Below, piece after piece: positions 45,043 to 53,799 of a stretch of 64,000 bases of DNA. Below the pieces are notes generated by a model that saw only the letters and a list, made by a program, of their open reading frames with translations, did no database searches and was not told the origin of the DNA. Source of the stretch: Kitasatospora paranensis (lineage in GTDB: Bacteria; Actinomycetota; Actinomycetes; Streptomycetales; Streptomycetaceae); contig NZ_BAABKV010000001.1 of NCBI RefSeq assembly GCF_039544005.1, positions 3,348,001-3,412,000 on the forward strand, read 5' to 3'. Position 1 is the stretch's first letter; each line of letters begins with the position of its first letter. A program made the position numbers and the translations under genes.

Positions 45043-46410
45043 TCAGACCCCGGCGAGCGCCGGGGCCTCGGCCGCGGCGCGGGCGGCCGCGGGGCGGCGC
45101 AGGTAGACCGCCCAGGTGAGGACGAAGCAGATCGCGTACCCCACCAGGAAGGAGACGAAGGCGGGGGTGCCGGTCTTGGCCGTGAGGAAGGACTCCCGGA
45201 AGGCGAGGTTGATGAACAGGCCGCCGAGGGCGCCGACGGCGCCGATGACGCCGATCGCGGCGCCGGACATCCGCCGCGACCAGGCGGCGGCGTCGGCGGC
45301 GCTCTCGCCGGCGGCGATCCGGTCCTGCGCCTTGGCCTCGAAGATGCCGGGGATCATCTTGTAGGTCGATCCGTTGCCGAGGCCGGCGAAGACGAACAGG
45401 GCGATGAAGCCCACCAGGAAGACCGGCAGCGACTTGATCGAGGAGGCGTACACCACGACGCCGGTGGCGGCGGCCATGGTGACGAAGTTCCAGAAGGTGA
45501 TCTTCGAGCCGCCGAAGCGGTCGGCCAGCAGGCCGCCGACCGGCCGGATCAGGGAGCCGAGCAGCGGGCCGATGAAGGTGAGCTGCGCGGCCTGCAGCGG
45601 GGTGCGGCCGAACTGGTTCTGCAGAACGAGGCCGAAGGCGAAGGAGAAGCCGATGAAGGAGCCGAAGCTGCCGACGTAGAGGACCGACATCAGCCAGGTG
45701 TGCTTCTCCCGGACGATCGCGGCGAAGGTGCCGGTGTCGTTGCTCATCGGCGCCAGGTTGTCCATGAACAGGGCGGCGCAGGCGGCGGCGACGACGATCA
45801 GCGGGATGTACAGGGCGAGCACCAGGCGGGGCCGGTCCGCGCCGGCCCAGGTGATCACGGCGAGCGCGACCAACTGGATCACCGGGACGCCGATGTTGCC
45901 GCCGCCGGCGTTCAGTCCGAGCGCCCAGCCCTTGCGGCGCAGCGGGAAGAAGGCGTTGATGTTGGTCATGGAGGAGGCGAAGTTGCCGCCGCCGAACCCG
46001 GTGAGGCCGGCCACCACCATGAAGGTGCTGTACGAGGTGCCGGGGTGCATCACGTACGCGCCGGCCAGGCTCGGCACCAGGAGCATCAGCGCCGAGACGA
46101 TCGTCCAGTTGCGGCCGCCGAAACGGGCGACGGCGAAGGTGTAGGGGATGCGGACGAAGGAGCCGACCAGGGTGGGCATGGCCACCAGGAAGAACTTTCC
46201 GGCCGGGTCGATGTGGTAGTTCTTCCCCATGAAGAGGACCATCACCGACCAGAGGCTCCAGATGGAGAAGCCGATGTGCTCGGAGAGGACGGAGAAGATC
46301 AGGTTCCGGTTGGCGACCCGTCGGCCGGTGCGCTCCCAGAATGCGGTGTCCTCGGGCTGCCATTCCTGAATCCAGCGGCCGCCTGTTCTGCGCTGGGCTG
46401 TGTCGCTCAT
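45043..46410 (-). CDS. narK: Nitrate/nitrite transporter NarK family
   Basis: 455 residues, ATG at 46410 with GGGGAG five to six bases upstream. Twelve membrane helices of the MFS nitrate-nitrite porter family, with the signature GFGGGNFASSMTNINAFFP, the second nitrate signature GLNAGGGNIGVPVIQLV and the substrate arginines in VRIPYTFAVARFGG. NarK takes up nitrate or exports nitrite. The downstream nnaR gene on the same strand suggests joint control by nitrogen status. The reading frame is intact. Confidence 0.93.
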   Translation of the reverse strand: MSDTAQRRTGGRWIQEWQPEDTAFWERTGRRVANRNLIFSVLSEHIGFSIWSLWSVMVLFMGKNYHIDPAGKFFLVAMPTLVGSFVRIPYTFAVARFGGRNWTIVSALMLLVPSLAGAYVMHPGTSYSTFMVVAGLTGFGGGNFASSMTNINAFFPLRRKGWALGLNAGGGNIGVPVIQLVALAVITWAGADRPRLVLALYIPLIVVAAACAALFMDNLAPMSNDTGTFAAIVREKHTWLMSVLYVGSFGSFIGFSFAFGLVLQNQFGRTPLQAAQLTFIGPLLGSLIRPVGGLLADRFGGSKITFWNFVTMAAATGVVVYASSIKSLPVFLVGFIALFVFAGLGNGSTYKMIPGIFEAKAQDRIAAGESAADAAAWSRRMSGAAIGVIGAVGALGGLFINLAFRESFLTAKTGTPAFVSFLVGYAICFVLTWAVYLRRPAAARAAAEAPALAGV

Positions 46411-46565
46411 CGGTCTCCCCTTGCGTGCCGGTGCCTGCCCTGCCCGTGCTGTCGTGAACGACGTTAGGAGGCCGCGGTTTCCGGTTCCGGTGTGCTCTGT
46501 GAAGCCCTGGGAACCGTCCTCTCACCCGGCCGGAGCGGGCGATGTGAGGAGTCCGGGACGCACGA

Positions 46566-46593
46566 AGGCCGCCCTCCGGGTGGAGGACGGCCT
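46566..46593. terminator. Hairpin after ssrA
   Basis: A 12-bp stem with one mismatch (46566-46577 with 46582-46593) and GGGT loop. On the minus strand it lies 16 nt past the CCA end of tmRNA and is followed by TTCG. Likely ssrA terminator. Confidence 0.65.
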
Positions 46594-46608
46594 GCCGTAC
46601 ACATGGGG

Positions 46609-46986
46609 TGGTGGAGATGCCGGGAATCGAACCCGGGTCCAATGGAGTGGATTCAGGACTTCTCCGAGCGCAGTCCGCTGTGCTTTTCTCGGCCCCGGCA
46701 GTCACGCGGACAAGCCGCCGACGGGCCCAGCTACTGTTTGATTTTCCGCCCGCCCCCGTAGCCGGGGCGGTTGGTTGAGTTCCCTAGATTATGCCAGGTT
46801 CCGGATCGGGAACGCTCCGGTCTGACACCCTATTCGCTCGCTGATCAGGCAGCGAGAGCGAACTGCGGGATATCGCGCTTAGAATTGGCGATTATTTTTT
46901 TGCGACAGATGGTTAACGAGATCATTGCCGCGTTCCTCGGCTCGCTTCTCCTGTTTCGACTACCACTGTCGAAACCGATCATCCCC
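46609..46986 (-). ncRNA. ssrA: tmRNA (ssrA)
   Basis: 378 nt. The 5' end GGGGATG (minus strand, 46986 downward) pairs with CATCTCC at the 3' end, followed by ACCA. A tRNA-like T arm (CCGGG-TTCGATT-CCCGG) is intact. The tag ORF (46889-46845) encodes ANSKRDIPQFALAA then stop, ending in the degradation signal ALAA. Pseudoknot-forming GC-rich regions follow the tag. It rescues stalled ribosomes with SmpB, encoded 118 bp upstream on the same strand. The tag is a little shorter than the ANTKRDSSQQAFALAA form I remember for Streptomyces. Confidence 0.96.
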
Positions 46987-47104
46987 ATGTTGATTTGACA
47001 AACAGCTCCGGAGGGCGGACCCACCGGCGGTGCGAGAGCCATGGTACGCGCTCGGGCCCGGGAGGGTCCAGCGCATTACCGGGCGGCGGGGCGCACGGCC
47101 CCGA

Positions 47105-47590
47105 TCAGGAGGCGGCGCGCTGCTTGCGGCGGGCCGCCGCGATGGCACGGTCCGACTCGCGGCGGTCCTGCTGCTCGCGCAGGGTCTGCCGCTTGTCGTA
47201 CAGCTTCTTGCCGACCGCGAGGGCCAGCTCCAGCTTGACCCGGCCGTCCTTGAAGTAGAGCGAGAGCGGCACCAGGGTGTGGCCGGTCTCCTTCGACTTC
47301 GACTCCAGCTTGCGGATCTCCTCCTTGTGCAGCAGGAGCTTCCGCTTGCGTTTGGCGGAGTGGTTCGTCCAGGTGCCCTGGGTGTACTCCGGGATGAAGA
47401 CGTTGTCGATCCAGGCCTCGTGGCCCTGGATGTACGCGTAGCCGTCCACCAGGTTGGCCCGGCCTTCGCGCAGCGACTTCACCTCGGTGCCGGTCAGCAC
47501 CAGCCCGCACTCGTAGGTGTCGAGGATGGTGTACTCGTGCCGCGCCTTCTTGTTCTGCGCGATGAGCTTGTTGCCCTTTTCCTTTGCCAT
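47105..47590 (-). CDS. smpB: SsrA-binding protein SmpB
   Basis: 161 residues, ATG at 47590. [58 protein letters not shown] and the C-terminal basic tail [20 protein letters not shown] are standard. SmpB binds the tRNA-like part of tmRNA and places it in the A site of stalled ribosomes. The tail, which reads the mRNA channel, is complete. The gene stands directly upstream of ssrA. Confidence 0.97.
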   Translation of the reverse strand: MAKEKGNKLIAQNKKARHEYTILDTYECGLVLTGTEVKSLREGRANLVDGYAYIQGHEAWIDNVFIPEYTQGTWTNHSAKRKRKLLLHKEEIRKLESKSKETGHTLVPLSLYFKDGRVKLELALAVGKKLYDKRQTLREQQDRRESDRAIAAARRKQRAAS

Positions 47591-47634
47591 AGCCCGGACA
47601 TTCTCGCATCTCCGACAGGGCTGCGGCAGCCCCT

Positions 47635-48756
47635 TTACGGGTGCATCCCCAGGCCCGCCAGCACGCGCAGGGCGAGGGCGTCGACGGCGGACGGATCGCC
47701 GGCCGCGACGTCGGGCAGCAGGCCGGTGCCGTCGGGCGACCGGCCGTCGGGGGTGAAGTAGCGGCCCACGGTGAGCTCCAGCACGCCGCCGTCGGCCAGC
47801 CGGCTGGGCTGCTGGACGGTGCCCTTGCCGAACGTCCGGGAGCCGACCAGGACGGCCCGGCAGCGGTCCTGCAGCGCACCGGCCAGCAACTCGGCCGCGC
47901 TCATCGTGCCGCCGTCCACCAGCACCACCAGCGGCGTCGCGGTGTCCCCGCCGGGCGCCGCGGTCAGGTCCCGCCGGCTGCCGCGCGCCTCGTACGAGGC
48001 CACCGGCCCGCCGTCCAGGAACACCGAGGCGGTCTCCACCGCCTCCTCGACCAGGCCGCCGGAGTTGCCGCGCAGGTCCAGCACCACCGCCCGGGCGCCC
48101 TTGGCGGCGTCCCTGACCCGCTCGGCCACGCCGCTGGTGAAGCCGTGCACGGCGATCCGGACCACGCCGGGCGCGGGGTCGTCCACGGCGACCTCCTGGG
48201 CGGACAGCAGGGCCCGGTGGAGCACCACCCGGCGGGCGGCCGCGCCGCCGCGGCTCACGGTGAGCGCGACCGACGTGCCGGCCCGGGCCGGGTCCGCGGC
48301 GCCGCGCAGCCGGGACACCACCTCGGTGACCGGCAGCCGGTCCGCCGGGGTGCCGTCCACGGCCTCCAGCCGGTCGCCCGCGGCGATCCCGGCGAGTGCG
48401 GCCGGCCCTCCGGCGCTGACCTCGGTGACGGCGGTGGAGCCGTCCCGGGTGCGGTCCACGGAGAGGCCGACGCCGAGGTAGCCGCCGTGCAGGAACTGCG
48501 TGTACTGCTGCGGGCTGAGGTAGGCGGCCCAGCGGTCGCCGCTGCCGTCCACCAGCTGCTCGGCCTGCTGCGGCGTCAGGTCGGCGCCGGTGACGTCACG
48601 GCCGGCCGCGACCTGCGCGGCGGTGTCCATGGAGGGCGGCAGCGGCACCGGGAGCGGCTCGCCCCAGGCCCCGGTCGCGGCTCCGGTCAGCAGGACCGCG
48701 CCGAAGACCAGGGTGAGGGTGGCTCCCTGACGGACCCGTCGCGGACTTCCCGGCAT
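47635..48756 (-). CDS. S41-family carboxyl-terminal processing protease (CtpA-like)
   Basis: 373 residues. N-terminal signal/membrane segment ([20 protein letters not shown]), a linker with [20 protein letters not shown], a PDZ domain ([31 protein letters not shown]) and the S41 core: [40 protein letters not shown], the nucleophile in [17 protein letters not shown] and the Lys in [14 protein letters not shown]. Cleaves exported proteins at the C-terminus. A TACACT box 8 nt before the ATG suggests leaderless transcription. It lies just upstream of smpB, in the order ftsE-ftsX-protease-smpB. Confidence 0.92.
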   Translation of the reverse strand: MPGSPRRVRQGATLTLVFGAVLLTGAATGAWGEPLPVPLPPSMDTAAQVAAGRDVTGADLTPQQAEQLVDGSGDRWAAYLSPQQYTQFLHGGYLGVGLSVDRTRDGSTAVTEVSAGGPAALAGIAAGDRLEAVDGTPADRLPVTEVVSRLRGAADPARAGTSVALTVSRGGAAARRVVLHRALLSAQEVAVDDPAPGVVRIAVHGFTSGVAERVRDAAKGARAVVLDLRGNSGGLVEEAVETASVFLDGGPVASYEARGSRRDLTAAPGGDTATPLVVLVDGGTMSAAELLAGALQDRCRAVLVGSRTFGKGTVQQPSRLADGGVLELTVGRYFTPDGRSPDGTGLLPDVAAGDPSAVDALALRVLAGLGMHP

Positions 48757-48818
48757 AGCACCGGAGTGTAGGGGGCGAAGCCGCAGCCGGGTGCCGGAAC
48801 CGGGCGCCCACCCGTGAC

Positions 48819-48853
48819 GCGGCCCCGGACGGCGCAGTGCCGTCCGGGGCCGC
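48819..48853. terminator. Hairpin after ftsX
   Basis: Perfect 15-bp stem (48819-48833 with 48839-48853) and 5-nt loop, after the ftsX stop. Probably separates ftsEX from the protease-smpB genes. Confidence 0.7.
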
Positions 48854-48868
48854 GGGGTCGTGACCAGG

Positions 48869-49780
48869 TCAGACCTTGAGGTACTTGCGGAGCGTGAAGA
48901 ACGCCGCCACGCCGGCCATCGCCATACCGACCACCACCAGCAGCGGGATCACCGTGAGCACCGACGACAGGCCGATGAACTGGATGAACAGCACCCGCTT
49001 GGCCAGCCAGTGCTGGACGAAGAAGTGACCGAGCAGCAGCAGGCCGGAGGCCATCACGGCGCCGAGCAGCGCGGAGACCGCCGCCTCCGCGATGAACGGC
49101 ATCTGCACGTAGAAGTTGGAGGCGCCGACCAGGCGCATGATCCCGGTCTCGCGCCGTCGGCTGAAGGCGGAGACGCGGACGGTGTTGACGATCAGCAGCA
49201 GTGCCACGAAGAGCATCAGCACCATGATCACGAACGCGGCCGTCTGCAGGCCGTTCAGCAGGCCGAACAGGTTCTCCAGGATCCGCCGCTGGTCGTCGAC
49301 GGACTTCACGCCCGGCTTGCCGGCGAAGGCGCTCTGGATCACGTCGTACTTGGTCGGGTCGTTCAGCTTCACCCGCCAGGACTGGGGCATCGCCTCCGGA
49401 CCGACCGCCGCGAGCAGCGGGTTGTCCGGGTTCGACTCCTTCCAGTGCTTGTACGCCTCCTGGGAGGTCTCCAGGGTCGCCTTCTGGACCAGCGTGGTCA
49501 TCTTGTCGAGGGTGACCTTGACGTCCTGGATCTGCTGCTGGGTCGCGGCACCCGACGCGCACTGGGCCGAGGCCGGTGCGTCGAACTTGGTGCAGAAGGA
49601 GATGCTGACCTCGACCTTGTCGTACCAGTAGCCCTTCATCGAGTTGACCTGGTCGCGGACCAGGAGGCTGCCACCGGCGAGGGCGAGGGAGAGCGCGACA
49701 CTGACGATCACGGCGATGGTCATCGTCAGGTTGCGGCGGAGACCGACTCCGATCTCCGACAGGACGAACTGGGCGCGCAT
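48869..49780 (-). CDS. ftsX: Cell division ABC-transporter permease-like protein FtsX
   Basis: 303 residues. First helix LTMTIAVIVSVALSLALAGG, an extracellular domain of ~120 residues (residues ~45-175; contains Cys pairs such as FCTKFDAPASAQC), then three C-terminal helices (LQTAAFVIMVLMLFVALLLI, EAAVSALLGAVMASGLLLL, LTVIPLLVVVGMAMAGVAAF). FtsX with FtsE activates peptidoglycan hydrolases at the division site through its outer loop. Follows ftsE with a 66-bp gap. Start ATG at 49780. Confidence 0.95.
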   Translation of the reverse strand: MRAQFVLSEIGVGLRRNLTMTIAVIVSVALSLALAGGSLLVRDQVNSMKGYWYDKVEVSISFCTKFDAPASAQCASGAATQQQIQDVKVTLDKMTTLVQKATLETSQEAYKHWKESNPDNPLLAAVGPEAMPQSWRVKLNDPTKYDVIQSAFAGKPGVKSVDDQRRILENLFGLLNGLQTAAFVIMVLMLFVALLLIVNTVRVSAFSRRRETGIMRLVGASNFYVQMPFIAEAAVSALLGAVMASGLLLLGHFFVQHWLAKRVLFIQFIGLSSVLTVIPLLVVVGMAMAGVAAFFTLRKYLKV

Positions 49781-49846
49781 GCTTCTCTCAATCCAGGGGT
49801 CGATGCAGGCAGGGGCGGACAGGCGGTGCGGCGGGCACGGTGCCGG

Positions 49847-50536
49847 CTAGCTCTGGTAGCCGTACACACCGCGGGCCTGGTCGCGGACCAGCAGCCCCTT
49901 GTCGAGCTCGATCACGCGCTTGCGCATCTGGTCGACGATGGCCTGGTCGTGGGTGGCCATCAGCACCGTGGTGCCGGTGCGGTTGATGCGGTCGAGGAGC
50001 TTCATGATGCCGACCGAGTTCTGCGGGTCGAGGTTTCCGGTCGGCTCGTCCGCGATCAGCAGCATCGGACGGTTCACGAAGGCCCGGGCGATCGCGACGC
50101 GCTGCTGCTCACCACCGGAGAGCTCACCGGGCATCCGGTCCTCCTTGCCGCCGAGGCCGACCAGGTCGAGCACCTCGGGCACCACCTTGGCGATGGCGCT
50201 CTTCGGCTTGCCGATGACCTCCAGGGCGAACGCCACGTTCTGCGCCACGGTCTTGTTCGGCAGCAGGCGGAAGTCCTGGAAGACCGTGCCCAACTGGCGC
50301 CGCATGTGCGGCACCTTCCAGTTGGAGAGCTTGCCGAGGTCCTTGCCGAGCACGTGGACGGCGCCCACGCTCGGCCGCTCCTCCCGCAGGCACAGCCGCA
50401 GGAAGGTGGACTTGCCCGAGCCGGAGGACCCGACCAGGAAGACGAACTCGCCCTTCTCGATCTCCAGCGAGACGTTGTCCAGGGCAGGACGGTTCTGCTT
50501 GGGATAGGTCTTGGAGACGTTGTCGAATCTGATCAC
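49847..50536 (-). CDS. ftsE: Cell division ATP-binding protein FtsE
   Basis: 229 residues, GTG at 50536. Walker [15 protein letters not shown] loop [23 protein letters not shown] signature [15 protein letters not shown], Walker [15 protein letters not shown] loop [10 protein letters not shown]. It couples ATP hydrolysis to the FtsX loop. First gene of the ftsEX operon. Confidence 0.96.
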   Translation of the reverse strand: MIRFDNVSKTYPKQNRPALDNVSLEIEKGEFVFLVGSSGSGKSTFLRLCLREERPSVGAVHVLGKDLGKLSNWKVPHMRRQLGTVFQDFRLLPNKTVAQNVAFALEVIGKPKSAIAKVVPEVLDLVGLGGKEDRMPGELSGGEQQRVAIARAFVNRPMLLIADEPTGNLDPQNSVGIMKLLDRINRTGTTVLMATHDQAIVDQMRKRVIELDKGLLVRDQARGVYGYQS

Positions 50537-50876
50537 GGCTGCATCACGGAGGCCATCCTAGGTGGAGCCGCCCACTGCCCCTGGCCGGGCGGCGGCGGTA
50601 GGAACGGCATCCTCCCCCACCGCTCCAGGTCATGGGACCATACGCGAAGCCGACGCCGACCCGCAGTGGCCGGTCGGGTACTGACCGTGGTTTCGGCAGC
50701 TTTTGATCCGATCTGTCACCAAAACGACCGGGCCGCAGATGCGATCTATCTCACAGTCGTACCGGTGAAGCCCTGCGCTGCGGGCGCCGAGCGCCTCCGA
50801 ACCTGGCACAGTGGAGAGACGAGCGGAACCATCGGCCCGTCCGGTGCGTTTGCAGTGACAGCAAGGAGGAGATCGC
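50537..50876. other. 340-bp divergent intergenic region, ftsE / zinc-ribbon gene
   Basis: Between ftsE (minus) and the small zinc-ribbon membrane protein gene (plus). It must hold both promoters. I see no clear -35/-10 pair or palindrome. Confidence 0.4.
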
Positions 50877-51071
50877 ATGACCTGCGACCATCTGGTGTGC
50901 GCCAACTGCAACGGCCGCGTGAGCGACGGCCGGTGCCCGGTGTGCCGTGCCAACCGTGCCCGCCTGCGCGAGCAGCAGGGGCCGTTCGCCGCGCTGAGCC
51001 CGGCCACGCTACTGGCGCTGATCGCGGCACTGTTCGCGGTGGCACTCATCGCCCGGCAGGCCCTGGCCTGA
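50877..51071 (+). CDS. Small zinc-ribbon membrane protein
   Basis: 64 residues, ATG at 50877 with AAGGAGG about six bases upstream. Two CxxC pairs (CANC and CPVC, with C and H earlier in MTCDHLVC) form a probable zinc ribbon, followed by a basic linker (RANRARLREQQ) and a C-terminal helix (LALIAALFAVALIARQALA). I do not recognise a function. It is convergent with prfB. Confidence 0.7.
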   Translation: MTCDHLVCANCNGRVSDGRCPVCRANRARLREQQGPFAALSPATLLALIAALFAVALIARQALA

Positions 51072-51090
51072 CCGTCCCCCCAGACGCCCG

Positions 51091-51122
51091 AAGGGCCCCG
51101 GAGCCGAAGCTCCGGGGCCCTT
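51091..51122. terminator. Bidirectional terminator, zinc-ribbon gene / prfB
   Basis: Perfect 13-bp stem (51091-51103 with 51110-51122) with a 6-nt loop between convergent genes. Confidence 0.75.
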
Positions 51123-51141
51123 CCTACGTCCTGCCCGCGTC

Positions 51142-51201
51142 GGGGCGGGACCTCAGCTCGCGGCCTCGCGCTGCTTGCGCCACCGGATGCCGGCCTCGAT
51201 G
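51142..51201. repeat. Direct repeat copy A: duplicated 3' end of prfB
   Basis: 60 bp identical to 51230-51289, offset 88 bp. The copy includes the last 16 codons and the stop of prfB. On the minus strand a 21-codon frame (51218-51153; [20 protein letters not shown] then Ser) reproduces the prfB C-terminus from a local ATG. Confidence 0.95.
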
Positions 51202-51229
51202 CCGTGCTCGTCGTTCATCGAGGCCGACG

Positions 51230-51289
51230 GGGGCGGGACCTCAGCTCGCGGCCTCGCGCTGCTTGCGCCACCGGATGCCGGCCTCGATG
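51230..51289. repeat. Direct repeat copy B: native 3' end of prfB
   Basis: The copy inside the real prfB, identical to 51142-51201 over all 60 bp. Outside these limits the flanks diverge at once, which marks a precise tandem duplication (or an assembly slip). Confidence 0.95.
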
Positions 51290-52350
51290 AAGCCGTCGAT
51301 GTCGCCGTCCAGCACGGCCTGCGGGTTGCCGACCTCGTGCTCGGTGCGCAGGTCCTTGACCATCTGGTAGGGGTGCAGCACGTACGAGCGCATCTGGTTG
51401 CCCCAGGAGCTGCCGCTGTCCTTGAGGGCGTCCATCGCGGCCTTCTCCTCCTGGCGGCGCCGCTCCAGCAGCTTGGCCTGGAGGACGTTCATCGCCGAGG
51501 CCTTGTTCTGGATCTGCGAACGCTCGTTCTGGCAGGAGACGACGATGCCGGTCGGCAGGTGGGTGATGCGGACCGCGGAGTCGGTGGTGTTGACGCCCTG
51601 GCCGCCCGGGCCGGAGGCGCGGTACACGTCCACCCGCAGCTCGCCCTCGTCGATGTCCACGTGGTCCGACTGCTCGACGACCGGGAGGACCTCGACACCC
51701 GCGAACGAGGTCTGGCGCCGGCCCTGGTTGTCGAAGGGCGAGATGCGCACCAGGCGGTGGGTGCCCTGCTCGACCGAGAGGGTGCCGTAGGCGTAGGGCG
51801 CCTTGACGGTGAAGGTCGCGGACTTGATGCCGGCCTCCTCCGCGTACGAGGTGTCGTAGACCTCGGTCGGGTACCCGTGCCGCTCGGCCCAGCGCAGGTA
51901 CATGCGCATCAGCTGCTCGGCGAAGTCGGCGGCGTCGATGCCGCCGGCCTCGGCGCGGATGTTCACCAGCGCCTCACGGGCGTCGAACTCGCCGGACAGG
52001 AGGGTGCGGACCTCGAGCTCCTGGACGGCCTTCTTGACCGACGTCAGCTCGTTCTCGGCCTCGGCCCTGGTGTCGGCGTCGTTCTCGGCCTCGGCCAGCT
52101 CGAAGAGGACCGACAGGTCCTCGACCCGGCTGCGCAGGGTGGAGACCTTCCGCAGCTCGCCCTGGAGGAAGGAGAGTCGGCTGGTGACCTTCTGCGCGTT
52201 CACCACGTCGTTCCAGAGGTCCGGCGCGGCCGCCTCCTCCTCGAGGCGTTCGATGTCGGCCCGGATCCTGTCCAGGTCGAGGACGGCCTCGATCGACCCC
52301 ATGGTCGTATCGAGGTTCTTGAGCTCTTCGGAAGGATCGACGGCTGCCAC
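51241..52350 (-). CDS. prfB: Peptide chain release factor 2
   Basis: 369 residues, GTG at 52350. Codon recognition loop region [16 protein letters not shown] (SPF motif for UGA/UAA), the GGQ motif in [18 protein letters not shown] and a C-terminal [20 protein letters not shown]. It ends protein synthesis at UAA and UGA, which is the main stop in high-GC genomes. There is no internal UGA frameshift site near codon 25, unlike E. coli prfB. The kinase gene upstream ends about 35 bp before. Confidence 0.97.
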   Translation of the reverse strand: MAAVDPSEELKNLDTTMGSIEAVLDLDRIRADIERLEEEAAAPDLWNDVVNAQKVTSRLSFLQGELRKVSTLRSRVEDLSVLFELAEAENDADTRAEAENELTSVKKAVQELEVRTLLSGEFDAREALVNIRAEAGGIDAADFAEQLMRMYLRWAERHGYPTEVYDTSYAEEAGIKSATFTVKAPYAYGTLSVEQGTHRLVRISPFDNQGRRQTSFAGVEVLPVVEQSDHVDIDEGELRVDVYRASGPGGQGVNTTDSAVRITHLPTGIVVSCQNERSQIQNKASAMNVLQAKLLERRRQEEKAAMDALKDSGSSWGNQMRSYVLHPYQMVKDLRTEHEVGNPQAVLDGDIDGFIEAGIRWRKQREAAS

Positions 52351-52384
52351 GCCTCAAGCGTAATGGTTCGCGGAGACCGTTCGG

Positions 52385-53641
52385 CTACACCGGGGGCCGG
52401 TCACGGCCGGGGCCGCCCCGGGAAGCGCGCGGGCGGCCCCGGCGGGCGCCTCGGCGGCGAACGCCGTCCAGGCGGCCGCCGCGCCCGCGAGCAGCAGGAC
52501 GACCGCGATCAGCACGGCCGCCATCCGGCGCCTGCGCACCAGCTTGCGCCGCCGGTGGCTGGTGACCGGCGCGGTGGCCGAGCGCTGGGCGCGCGACTCC
52601 GCGGCGTACGAGGCGAGCTCCTGGGCGGAGGGGCGGCGCAGGCTGGTGTGGGTGTCCCGGGTGGAGTCCGGCGAGGGGGCCGGCACCAGCGGCACCGCGG
52701 GCCCGCGCCGGCGGCGGTGGGCGCCGCCGCCCGTGTCCGTCTCGGCGTAGACCGCCTCGGCGGGGCTGGGCACCTCGTCGGCCGGCCCGCGCTGGGCGGG
52801 CACGGCCAGCGGCGGCAGCCCGGCGAGGACCGGCAGCTGCTCGCGCAGCCGGGTGCCGAGCTCGGCGGCACGCAGCCGGGAGGCGGGGGCCTTGGCCAGG
52901 CACTCGGAGATGATCCGCCACAGGCCGTCCGGCATGCCCGCGACCGGTGGCACGTTCTCGGTGACATGCCGGCGGAGCACGGCGCCGGTGTGGCCGCCGC
53001 CGAAGGGGTGTGGCCGACCAGCAGCTCGTAGAGCACGGTGGCGAGGGCGTAGATGTCCACGGCGGCGCGCGGCTCCAGGCCCTCGATGATCTCGGGGGCG
53101 AGGTAGTCGGGGGTGCCGATGATCCGGGTCGCGCGGGTGCGCCGGGGGCGTCGACCAGCCGCGCGATGCCGAAGTCGGTGAGCTTGGCGCGCGGGGAGCC
53201 GCCGACGCCGGGCGGGGCGGCGAGGTCGAGGAGCACGTTCTCCGGCTTGACGTCGCGGTGCACGATGCCGGCGGCGTGCGCGGCGGCCAGGCCGTCGGCG
53301 ACGTCCGCGATGATCGAGGTGGCGTGCAGCGGGCTGAGCACGCCCTCGCGCTCCAGCCGCGTCCGCAGGTCGGTGCCCCGGACGAGGTCCATCACCAGGG
53401 CCAGGTCGTCGCCGTCGACCACCATGTCGTGGACCCCGACGACCCGCGGGTGGTCGAGGCCGGTGAGGGCGGAGCGCTCCTGGACGAACCGGCCGACCAG
53501 CACCTGGTCGGTGGCGAGGTCCTCGCGGAGCAACTTGACGGCCACCGGCCCGTCCGGGCCCTCTCCCAGCCACACGGTGCCGGCGGATCCCCGGCCGATC
53601 ACCTGGTGGACGGTGTAGCGGCTGCCGATCTTGCGTGCCAA
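52385..53641 (-). CDS. pkaB: Ser/Thr protein kinase PkaB-like (two, perhaps three, frame breaks)
   Basis: Kinase domain residues ~8-270: [20 protein letters not shown] (Gly loop), [10 protein letters not shown] (Lys), [13 protein letters not shown] (catalytic loop), [10 protein letters not shown] (DFG), [18 protein letters not shown] (P+1 loop) and [17 protein letters not shown] Pro-rich juxtamembrane region and one helix ([19 protein letters not shown]) follow. The domain reading changes frame at five G at 53144-53148 and four G at 53005-53008. A third break at five G at 52391-52395 gives the stop at 52385; without it the stop is at 52354. The symbol rests on recalled synteny with S. coelicolor. 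Short extracellular part, no PASTA domains. Confidence 0.8.
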   Translation of the reverse strand: MARKIGSRYTVHQVIGRGSAGTVWLGEGPDGPVAVKLLREDLATDQVLVGRFVQERSALTGLDHPRVVGVHDMVVDGDDLALVMDLVRGTDLRTRLEREGVLSPLHATSIIADVADGLAAAHAAGIVHRDVKPENVLLDLAAPPGVGGSPRAKLTDFGIARLVDAPGAPARPGSSAPPTTSPPRSSRAWSRAPPWTSTPSPPCSTSCWSATPLRRRPHRRRAPPACHRERATGRGHAGRPVADHLRVPGQGPRLPAACRRARHPAARAAAGPRRAAAAGRARPARAGRRGAQPRRGGLRRDGHGRRRPPPPARARGAAGAGPLAGLHPGHPHQPAPPLRPGARLVRRGVARPALGHRAGHQPPAAQAGAQAPDGGRADRGRPAARGRGGRLDGVRRRGARRGRPRASRGGPGRDRPPV

Positions 53642-53799
53642 TGCTGCTCCGTGGGCTCGGTAGGTCGGTGCTCAGCGACCAACCTACGCGCCTGCACGGC
53701 CTCCGGGGGACGCCGAAGGGCTCGGCGGAGACACCCTTTTGCGGGAAATTTGTGAATTGTCGACAAAGCGCCAAAAGAGCGATCTGCCGGACCGTCAGG

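Noticed and set aside
51241..52350. Programmed frameshift in prfB
   Set aside because: The reading frame is open from the GTG start to the stop with no early in-frame UGA.
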